A stretch of DNA of 5,009 nt from Candidatus Methanoperedentaceae archaeon. GTDB lineage: Archaea > Halobacteriota > Methanosarcinia > Methanosarcinales > Methanoperedenaceae. Made by a program: the position numbers and the translations under genes. The stretch covers positions 1-5,009 of the forward strand of contig DUGO01000145.1 in the NCBI GenBank assembly GCA_013331375.1, given 5' to 3'. Shown here in pieces: positions 1 to 4,535 of this stretch; the stretch's first letter is position 1, and every line of letters begins with the position of its first letter. The notes below the pieces were generated by a model that did no database searches, was not told the DNA's origin, and worked only from the letters and a program-made list of their open reading frames with translations.

Positions 1-50
1 AGCACTTTGAAAACAAGCTTTGCAGAGGGAGGCAGGTGCTCTATCTTCAC
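1..50 (-). CDS. Partial winged-helix-type DNA-binding protein, N-terminus only
   Basis: Only the first 16 complete codons and two bases of the next lie in the window; the gene continues beyond the left edge. From a GTG at 50-48 the product reads MKIEHLPPSAKLVFKV. The LPPSAKLV(F/Y)KVL stretch is, from memory, typical of the first helix of archaeal winged-helix (MarR/TrmB-like) regulators, where it precedes the DNA-binding helix-turn-helix. That would make it a transcription regulator, but the fragment is too short to be sure. The start is uncertain. The GTG has no ribosome binding site, and the same frame stays open upstream to a TGA at 98-96, adding plausible protein (GIVFVSNELEIEPAY) with no start codon. 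An ATG at 99-97 with a good GGTGAT site lies one frame away, so a frameshift is possible. Confidence 0.5.
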   Translation of the reverse strand, partial: MKIEHLPPSAKLVFKV

Positions 51-96
51 GTACGCCGGCTCGATTTCAAGCTCGTTACTAACAAAGACGATCCCT

Positions 97-111
97 CATT
101 GGTTCATCACC
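97..111 (-). promoter_or_regulatory. Candidate ribosome binding site and ATG for the left-edge gene
   Basis: On the minus strand GGTGAT (111-106), complementary to the archaeal 16S rRNA tail, lies six bases before an ATG (99-97). Read straight, this ATG gives only six codons before TAG. A one-base shift would join it to the conserved frame of the left-edge gene. It is therefore either a short leader peptide, the true start of a frameshifted gene, or chance. Confidence 0.35.
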
Positions 112-134
112 AGACATAAAGGCATCCTTTTGGG

Positions 135-141
135 TTATAAA
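135..141 (-). promoter_or_regulatory. Possible TATA box for the left-edge gene
   Basis: The minus strand carries TTTATAA here, centred near 138. Archaeal transcription usually starts about 26 bases downstream of the TATA centre, which predicts a start near 112, just ahead of the GGTGAT site at 111-106. The spacing is consistent with a short 5' leader, but the motif is common in AT-rich gaps. Confidence 0.35.
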
Positions 142-189
142 TCTGCCTGTATGAGCAATTCCTGACTGTTTTATTTCGTTTTTTAAGGA

Positions 190-219
190 AGTTCCGTTCA
201 CTTCCGGCTGACTTCCGGC
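190..219. repeat. Phased TTCCG direct repeats
   Basis: TTCCG occurs three times, at 192-196, 202-206 and 213-217, a spacing of 10 and 11 bp, about one helical turn. The last two copies belong to a longer perfect 9-mer, ACTTCCGGC, at 200-208 and 211-219. Copies on one DNA face are a common layout for a regulator-binding array. The array lies roughly 50-80 bp upstream of the candidate TATA box of the left-edge gene, so an operator for that regulator is possible but unproven. Confidence 0.45.
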
Positions 220-373
220 GCCGCAACCTGCCTTCTGTGAGAACCAAGCAGAAAACATCCTTTGTGTACCACACTTCTCTCAAGTGCATCGCGGTTTCTG
301 GAATGTGTCTATCGGATTGGCAGGCATGGCTATTCAGGGCTTCGAATTAACCGTCACCCGTTTCCCGGCACTC

Positions 374-655
374 TTACGGCATGAGGCGCATTAGAAAGCT
401 CCAGAATGAGCCCCGCGCCATTATCCCCGGCTCATCCGAATCCCTGAGACCCAGGACGTGGCCGAGTTCATGTCCCATCAGTCTGAGCTTATCATTGATA
501 GTAATGAACGTGGCTTCATTATTAAGAGCTATGTACGCATCATCCTCTCCATTCCATCCTACAAACGCCCGCGCGCCCGAGGCATATAGTTCCGGAGCGA
601 GGGCTTTGTACTCCTCCTCGGAACACAGTCGTAGCTCAACTTTTATTTTCCGCAA
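374..655 (-). CDS. Miniature metzincin-type zinc metalloprotease, 93 aa
   Basis: Predicted small zinc-dependent peptidase. Residues 62-72 form the metzincin signature HExxHxxGxxD: His62 and His66 as zinc ligands, Glu63 as catalytic base, Gly69 at the turn, Asp72 in the place of the third ligand. A Met-turn candidate follows at once (GIMA, Met79). The segment before it (about 41-61) looks like a strand then the start of the active-site helix, as in matrixins. Asp as third ligand is known in snapalysins, while most metzincins use His. It lacks the Cys-rich CxxxxC motif of archaemetzincin and is about half that family's length. There is no signal peptide or membrane segment, so it is likely cytoplasmic. 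The start is TTG, chosen because AAGGAGGGA lies eight bases before it and the frame is closed upstream by a stop at 703-701 with no ATG between. Substrate unknown. It could be an inactive remnant, but the intact motif and strong ribosome site argue for a real gene. Confidence 0.8.
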   Translation of the reverse strand: MRKIKVELRLCSEEEYKALAPELYASGARAFVGWNGEDDAYIALNNEATFITINDKLRLMGHELGHVLGLRDSDEPGIMARGSFWSFLMRLMP

Positions 656-661
656 CTGATA

Positions 662-670
662 TCCCTCCTT
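662..670 (-). promoter_or_regulatory. Strong ribosome binding site deciding a TTG start
   Basis: The minus strand reads AAGGAGGGA, an almost full match to the anti-Shine-Dalgarno sequence, with GGAGG eight bases before the TTG at 655-653. It fixes the rare start of the metzincin gene and is the strongest ribosome site I see in the window. Confidence 0.8.
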
Positions 671-720
671 GCAGCAGGATATTTTGCATGCAACACCTGT
701 TTACTCAGCACTTCCATTCG

Positions 721-726
721 TATAAA
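721..726 (-). promoter_or_regulatory. Candidate TATA box for the metzincin gene
   Basis: On the minus strand TTTATA, inside the AT-rich run 721-740. It predicts a transcription start near 697 and a leader of about 40 bases containing the ribosome binding site. Position and context fit, but no other promoter element is distinctive. Confidence 0.4.
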
Positions 727-802
727 CTTATGTTAATATTCCTTGAGCGACTCCCAGCTCTACTTCAAACATTGCAGCGTATCTGCGCCGGCAACTGTCA
801 TC

Positions 803-810
803 TATAAATA
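803..810 (+). promoter_or_regulatory. TATA box for a leaderless aminotransferase mRNA
   Basis: TATAAATA matches the archaeal TATA consensus closely. Its centre lies 29-30 bases before the ATG at 836, which predicts transcription starting about three bases upstream of the start codon. No ribosome binding site lies between, as expected for a leaderless transcript. Confidence 0.65.
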
Positions 811-835
811 GGGACTGCTGCATTCTAACGATACT

Positions 836-1990
836 ATGCAGTCGCGCAGGGTAGAGCACTTCGTCGAATCCGTCATCCGGGATATGACCCGGCTTGCGCT
901 CAAGCATGATGCCATCAACCTTGCGCAGGGATTCCCCGACTTTTCGGCGCCCGAGGAGCTCAAGCGAGCGGCGGCAGATGCCATAATGGGCGATTACAAC
1001 CAGTACTCGATAACCTGGGGTGCAAAAGACCTGCGTGAGGAGATATCGCGCAAGGCTAAAGAGTATAACCACATCACAGCAGACCCGGATAGCGAAGTCA
1101 CTGTCACATGCGGCTCGACCGAGGCTATGATGGCTTCGATGCTTGCTCTTGTTGATGCGGGCGACGAAGTCGTCATCTTCGAGCCCTTCTACGAGAACTA
1201 TGGACCTGATGCCGCAGTCTCAGGCGCAGTACCGCGGTTTGTGCCCATCGGCGACGACGGGAGCATCGATGAGGATGCCCTGGTATCGGCTTTCGGCAAA
1301 AGGACGAAAGCCATCATACTGAACACGCCCAACAACCCCGCAGGCAAAGTGTTCAGCAGGAATGAGCTCAGGCTCATCGCAGACCTCTGCACAGACCATG
1401 ACGCGATAGCAGTGACAGATGAGATATACGAGTACATACTCTATGACGGCAGGGAGCACACAAGCATCGGCTCAATGGACGGAATGCATGACAGGACGGT
1501 CACCATTAGCGGCTTCTCAAAGACATACAGCGTAACAGGCTGGCGCATCGGGTATGCGCTTGCAGAGAAGCACCTGACCTCTGCGATACGCAAGGTGCAC
1601 GACTTCCTTACCGTGGGCGCGCCTGCCCCGCTCCAGCATGCATGCGTCACTGCCCTGCGGTTCCCACGTTCGTATTACGAGGAGCTTGCAGGGATGTACG
1701 ACCGCAAGCGCATGATGCTGTACGATGCACTTTCGGCTGCAGGCTTTGAGTGCCTCATGCCCGAAGGGGCATATTACATACTTACGGATATCCCGGAAGG
1801 AACGGGCATGGATGACATGGCTTTTGCGAAATATCTCGTGCGCGAGGCGGGATTTTCGGCAGTCCCCGGGAGCAGCTTCTACAACAGCAAGAAAGGGAAA
1901 CACAAGCTGCGCTTTACGTTCTCGAAGAAAGATGAGACACTGATGGCAGCAAGTGAGCGGCTCGCAAGATTGCACCTGCCGCGTGACTGA
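836..1990 (+). CDS. PLP-dependent class I/II aminotransferase, 384 aa
   Basis: A complete fold-type I aminotransferase that moves an amino group from an amino acid to a 2-oxo acid in the cytoplasm, using pyridoxal phosphate. The Schiff-base lysine is Lys229 in SGFSKTYSVTGWRIGY. Other conserved sites are visible: GSTEA (93-97) for cofactor phosphate, Asn167 in NTPNNPAG, Asp195 and Tyr198 in TDEIYE, Arg237 in GWRIGY, and the carboxylate-binding Arg359 in LRFTFS. The N-terminal INLAQGFPDF resembles the kynurenine/methionine/aspartate aminotransferase-like group. Length is normal for the family. Substrate cannot be read from sequence: aspartate, aromatic amino acids or methionine are all possible. 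The ATG is the first start after an in-frame TAG at 809-811, and no ribosome site precedes it. The gene is monocistronic, divergent from the metzincin gene and convergent with the DUF531 gene, with 25 bp between stops and no obvious hairpin or long T-run there. Confidence 0.95.
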   Translation: MQSRRVEHFVESVIRDMTRLALKHDAINLAQGFPDFSAPEELKRAAADAIMGDYNQYSITWGAKDLREEISRKAKEYNHITADPDSEVTVTCGSTEAMMASMLALVDAGDEVVIFEPFYENYGPDAAVSGAVPRFVPIGDDGSIDEDALVSAFGKRTKAIILNTPNNPAGKVFSRNELRLIADLCTDHDAIAVTDEIYEYILYDGREHTSIGSMDGMHDRTVTISGFSKTYSVTGWRIGYALAEKHLTSAIRKVHDFLTVGAPAPLQHACVTALRFPRSYYEELAGMYDRKRMMLYDALSAAGFECLMPEGAYYILTDIPEGTGMDDMAFAKYLVREAGFSAVPGSSFYNSKKGKHKLRFTFSKKDETLMAASERLARLHLPRD

Positions 1991-2015
1991 ACCATTTTAA
2001 CCTGACCATTATGCC

Positions 2016-2540
2016 TCACAGGCTGGATAGCGCAGCACTGATGCCTGCGGGCACGGCCCCTATGGCGGTGCACGTCTCAAGAGGAATCCCCTTTGTCGTA
2101 ATGTCAAGATGGTATTCAGCAAGCTCGAACAGCCGCTCAGGCAGCCCCCGGTGCCCGAGCCCGATGAGGAACAGGAACGAACCCCTGCGCTTTATCTCCC
2201 CGGCAAGACGGGTGAGACTCACTGATTTTTTGCTTTCAGGATGAGAGGTCGTGACGACCACAGTGCCGAACTGCGGGAAGAATCCCTTCCCAGGCAGCGG
2301 GAGCACGTAGAACCTGCCATCAGCATGCAGTTTCCGCAGATACTCTCCCGCCCTGCCGATAGTGGTCTTGCCAGCCACGAATTCAACAAGTGGAGAGGCA
2401 TCCATTTTGAAAGGATAATCAAACAGGGCGAGGTTGAAGCCGAATGCATGGCAGACAGGCGCAGCCCTCGCAATGCTCCGCGTGTGCGCCTCATGCACCC
2501 GTGCCCTGGCATACGTATTTACGAGCCCTATGGTAAGCAT
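2016..2540 (-). CDS. DUF531 family archaeal protein, possibly SPOUT-like, 174 aa
   Basis: Conserved archaeal protein of unknown function, recognised from the opening MLTIGLVNTY, the central AFGFNLALFDYPF (32-44) and the C-terminal block around FLIGLGHRGLP (124-134) and LETCTAIGA (154-162). The C-terminal glycine-rich loop followed by a turn and helix is reminiscent of the knotted cofactor-binding region of SPOUT RNA methyltransferases. That is my inference and no activity is known to me. No signal peptide or membrane helix, so probably cytoplasmic. I chose the ATG at 2540 because the family signature begins there; a GTG at 2564 would add eight residues (MHKDADVQ). Neither has a strong ribosome site. 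The gene overlaps the end of the acetyltransferase gene by 13 bp, which suggests translational coupling as last gene of the operon. Confidence 0.85.
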   Translation of the reverse strand: MLTIGLVNTYARARVHEAHTRSIARAAPVCHAFGFNLALFDYPFKMDASPLVEFVAGKTTIGRAGEYLRKLHADGRFYVLPLPGKGFFPQFGTVVVTTSHPESKKSVSLTRLAGEIKRRGSFLFLIGLGHRGLPERLFELAEYHLDITTKGIPLETCTAIGAVPAGISAALSSL

Positions 2541-2923
2541 CTGTACATCAGCGTCTTTGTGCACTTATCGAACACGTCGCACTGCCTGCAGTCGCTCCAC
2601 GCCCTTTTGCGCTCATCCGGGAGAGGGGCATATCCCATCTTCACGAAAAAACCAGGTGCGGTCGTGCGTGCATATAGCCCTTTGCATGCTTTTGCCTCAA
2701 GAGCTTTCACAAGCGAGCTGCCGATACCGTGCCCACGATGAGTAGGGTGGACTGCAATCGAGTGTATCTCGCCCTGCGCAGCATCAAGGCGCGCGCACCC
2801 CATCATTTTCCCGTCCTGCAGAGCCACGATGAAGCCTTCGAGACCTTCATACTGGAGCCCGTAGTAGCCGAGCAGAAGCCTAATGCTTTCCTCATCGCAG
2901 GGCTGCGCGTCCCTGATGTTCAT
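2528..2923 (-). CDS. GNAT-family N-acetyltransferase with C-terminal cysteine cluster, 131 aa
   Basis: Predicted acetyltransferase using acetyl-CoA. The core GNAT motif A is clear: the strand IHSIAVHP (53-60) followed by the pyrophosphate loop HRGHGIGSSLV (62-72), which fits R/QxxGxG/A at Arg63-Gly68. The later GFFVKMGY (91-98) matches the C-terminal strand usual in the fold. The tail carries Cys112, Cys115 and Cys121 (CRQCDVFDKC) plus Cys129. Archaeal short ArgA-like GNATs often end with a similar W..C..C.....C tail, so an arginine-pathway or related amino-acid acetyltransferase is one candidate; the acceptor remains unknown. The cysteines could bind a metal. At 131 aa it is slightly short but looks intact. 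Its ATG overlaps the stomatin stop as ATGA, a sign of translational coupling. No strong ribosome site is seen; GGTGG lies only one base from the ATG. Confidence 0.9.
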   Translation of the reverse strand: MNIRDAQPCDEESIRLLLGYYGLQYEGLEGFIVALQDGKMMGCARLDAAQGEIHSIAVHPTHRGHGIGSSLVKALEAKACKGLYARTTAPGFFVKMGYAPLPDERKRAWSDCRQCDVFDKCTKTLMYRCLP

Positions 2924-4041
2924 GCCACCGGCGCATCCGATTTATCCTTTTTCTCTGCCTTGCCCTTCTTCATCTCGTCTTTTACGCTCTCGGCTATCTT
3001 GAGGCTCTCCTGAGTCTCGCGTGCCATCTCCTTCTCGATTGACTCAATCTCGGTCTTCAATTCCTCAGGTCGCGGTATGGGTCCGAGTATGTCAGCAGCC
3101 TTGCCCACGATGCGCTCCACATCAACCGCTTCGCCGACCTCGGGCACCTTATCCGACGCACCGAGATACTTTGCAACCTGGTCAACCATCCTGCTGATTT
3201 CCATCGGGAATATAATCTTAGTCGCCTGACCGTTGCCCATCTCCTTCATCATTTCAAGGCTGAGCACTGTGAGAGCTTTCTTATCAAGCGGCGAGGCGCC
3301 AAGTGAGAGTATCCGCAGCTTCTGGGCATCACCCTGTGCCCGCAGTATCCGGGAGATGCGCTCGCCTTCAGCTTCAAGAATCTTTGACTGCCTGACGCCC
3401 TCGGCGTTCAGTATCATTGCCTGTTTCGAGCCCTCTGCCTCAAGGATGGCTGCCTTCTTTTTGCCGTCCGCAAGCAGTATCGCGGCTCTCCTCTTTCGTT
3501 CTGCAGAGGTCTGCTCCTCCATCGCCTCCTTGACCCTGCCTATGGGGTCCACCTCGCGTATTTCTACGGCTTCGACCTTGACGCCCCATGCATCTGTCGC
3601 ATGGTCAAGGATGTCACGCAGCTTTGCGTTGATGAAGTCCCTGTTGTAGAGTATCTCATCAAGCTCCATGTCGCCCACGACGCTTCGCAATGTAGTCTGG
3701 GCAAGCGAGACTGTCGCAACATGGTAATTGGTGACCTCGAAGTATGATTTCTCAGGGTCTATGACGCGGATATAGACGATAGCATCCACATTCGTAGGCG
3801 AGTTATCCTTTGTGATGACCTCCTGCTTCGGCACATCGAGCACCTGTGTACGCAGGTCCATGCGTATCACTTCACTGATGAGCGGATAAACCCAGTTAAA
3901 GCCCGGGTTCAGCCGTTTCCTGTACTGTCCGAGCACTATCCACAGTCCCTGTTCATACGGCTGTACTATGACCACTCCGGAAATAAGGAGGGCTATTATC
4001 GCAACCACGAAGAATATCGCGATCAATATCTCATATGCCAT
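2920..4041 (-). CDS. Stomatin/SPFH-domain membrane protein (slipin), 373 aa
   Basis: Membrane-anchored scaffold protein of the stomatin/prohibitin superfamily, which forms oligomers and organises membrane proteins, often with an NfeD partner. A hydrophobic segment (about 4-26) anchors the N-terminus. The SPFH domain follows (about 24-180): QPYEQGLWIVLGQY, LNPGFNWVYP, then a typical ...DNSPTNVDAIVYIRV and a WGVKVEAVEIREV segment. A coiled-coil arm (175-245) contains five exact-length 11-residue repeats. A hydrophobic region (about 255-282) precedes a tail rich in Lys and Glu (about 325-370), making it longer than the roughly 270-residue archaeal stomatin I know (PH1511). Start ATG has GAGGT five bases upstream, inside the end of the NfeD gene. 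It is one base downstream of nfeD and overlaps the GNAT gene by four, so all are likely on one mRNA. The exact role is unknown. Confidence 0.95.
   Translation of the reverse strand: MAYEILIAIFFVVAIIALLISGVVIVQPYEQGLWIVLGQYRKRLNPGFNWVYPLISEVIRMDLRTQVLDVPKQEVITKDNSPTNVDAIVYIRVIDPEKSYFEVTNYHVATVSLAQTTLRSVVGDMELDEILYNRDFINAKLRDILDHATDAWGVKVEAVEIREVDPIGRVKEAMEEQTSAERKRRAAILLADGKKKAAILEAEGSKQAMILNAEGVRQSKILEAEGERISRILRAQGDAQKLRILSLGASPLDKKALTVLSLEMMKEMGNGQATKIIFPMEISRMVDQVAKYLGASDKVPEVGEAVDVERIVGKAADILGPIPRPEELKTEIESIEKEMARETQESLKIAESVKDEMKKGKAEKKDKSDAPVA
3322..3486 (-). repeat. Five 11-residue (33-bp) coding repeats in the stomatin coiled coil
   Basis: Residues 186-240 divide into five uninterrupted 11-residue units: AAILLADGKKK, AAILEAEGSKQ, AMILNAEGVRQ, SKILEAEGERI and SRILRAQGDAQ. 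Ile-Leu at positions 3-4, Ala at 6 and Gly at 8 are invariant. An 11-residue period suits a near-straight, right-handed coiled coil, as expected for the stomatin arm. The repeats are degenerate at DNA level, so this is old internal duplication rather than a recent tandem repeat. Confidence 0.85.
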
Positions 4042-4042
4042 A

Positions 4043-4480
4043 TCATACCTCTTTCACTTTCACGTGCACGCCTTCCGAGCTCTCGACCACGACAGGTTTC
4101 CCAGCCTGTATCACCGAGTCGGATGTCGCGCTCCACATCTGGTTATCTATCCTGACCTTTCCTGTGAGCTCTCCGGGTCTTATCGCTGCTGTGACTACGC
4201 CCTTTTTCCCGATAAGCGTATCCTTGCTCGTAGCCAGCGGTTTCTGACCCGGCGCAATCAGCCTGTATATTAAGATAGTAGCAAGGCTTGATAAGACTGC
4301 GCTCACCACGAGTATTGCGGGCGCCCACGCTTCATAGACATCGGGAATGAGAAGAAGGGTTGCTCCCATGACCACAAGAATGGTCCCAGGTACAGCCACG
4401 AAGAACCCGGGCTGCGCCACTTCTATCAAAAGCAGGATTATGCCTGCTATCAGCATTAACCAGCCGAGCTCTATATCCAT
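4043..4480 (-). CDS. nfeD: Short NfeD-family membrane protein, 145 aa
   Basis: Membrane protein of the NfeD family, usually encoded next to a stomatin and thought to act with it in membrane-domain organisation or quality control. Three hydrophobic segments (about 5-22, 26-45 and 53-73) are followed by a cytosolic OB-fold-like NfeD domain (about 88-145) with the usual LIGKKGVVTAAIRPGELTG...VRID..MWSA pattern and the closing VVVESSEGVHVKVKEV. It is the short form: the ClpP-like serine protease domain of long NfeD proteins such as PH1510 is absent. It is the first gene of the minus-strand operon, one base ahead of the stomatin gene. The ATG has no adjacent ribosome site but sits 28 bases from a TATA box, so it is probably leaderless. 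Confidence 0.93.
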   Translation of the reverse strand: MDIELGWLMLIAGIILLLIEVAQPGFFVAVPGTILVVMGATLLLIPDVYEAWAPAILVVSAVLSSLATILIYRLIAPGQKPLATSKDTLIGKKGVVTAAIRPGELTGKVRIDNQMWSATSDSVIQAGKPVVVESSEGVHVKVKEV

Positions 4481-4499
4481 GATTTTTTATAGGTGTTCT

Positions 4500-4514
4500 C
4501 CAAGTATATATTGG
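4500..4514. promoter_or_regulatory. Symmetric TATA box shared by the divergent nfeD and HD genes
   Basis: CCAAGTATATATTGG: a TATATA core (4505-4510) flanked by inverted CCAA/TTGG arms. The intergenic gap is 55 bp (4481-4535) and its midpoint, 4508, falls inside the core, 28 bases from each ATG. That is the spacing expected for a leaderless archaeal gene on both sides, so one TATA box could serve both directions. No second TATA box is well placed; TATAAAAAA close to the nfeD start would place transcription inside the gene. Confidence 0.6.
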
Positions 4515-4535
4515 TTGTCTAAATGAAGGTCACAA

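Larger units (their letters stand above)
112..373. other. Non-coding gap between the left-edge gene and the metzincin gene
   Basis: I find no convincing gene here. The one uninterrupted minus-strand reading of about 60 codons (289-107) is rich in Arg and Lys, has no recognisable domain and no ribosome binding site, and runs through the candidate TATA box at 135-141. The gap holds a T-rich stretch on the plus strand (167-185), phased TTCCG repeats (190-219), an 8-bp palindrome CGGCGCCG (216-223), and a weak 5-bp hairpin, CACTT (272-276) with AAGTG (282-286). It presumably contains the upstream control region of the left-edge gene and the 3' end of the metzincin transcript. No clear terminator T-run follows the metzincin stop. 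Confidence 0.4.

Noticed and set aside
187..205. Inverted repeat GGAAGT...ACTTCC next to a T-run, like an intrinsic terminator
   Set aside because: The T-run precedes the hairpin on the plus strand and becomes an A-run after it on the minus strand, so it fits neither direction. It also overlaps the TTCCG repeat array, which explains the pairing.
107..289. Minus-strand reading of 60 codons in the left gap
   Set aside because: No recognisable domain, no ribosome site, basic and compositionally odd, and it runs through the probable promoter of the left-edge gene. More likely chance or a repeat-derived reading.
341..347. TTCGAAT, like the T-loop of a tRNA
   Set aside because: Flanking bases do not form the T-stem and no anticodon arm or acceptor stem is found on either strand.
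381..659. Plus-strand open reading opposite the metzincin gene
   Set aside because: Serine- and arginine-rich antisense shadow; the minus strand has the zinc motif and ribosome site.
728..1072. Minus-strand open reading across the aminotransferase promoter and 5' end
   Set aside because: Antisense to a clear enzyme, crosses its TATA box and has no recognisable domain.
1991..2015. Bidirectional terminator between the convergent stops
   Set aside because: Only a four-base T-run and no stable hairpin; too weak to call.
2241..2741. Long plus-strand reading (166 codons) opposite the DUF531 and GNAT genes
   Set aside because: Both minus-strand genes are recognised families with conserved motifs; the plus reading has none.
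3233..3649. Plus-strand reading opposite the stomatin repeats
   Set aside because: Its serine- and alanine-rich repetitive sequence is the antisense image of the 33-bp coding repeats.
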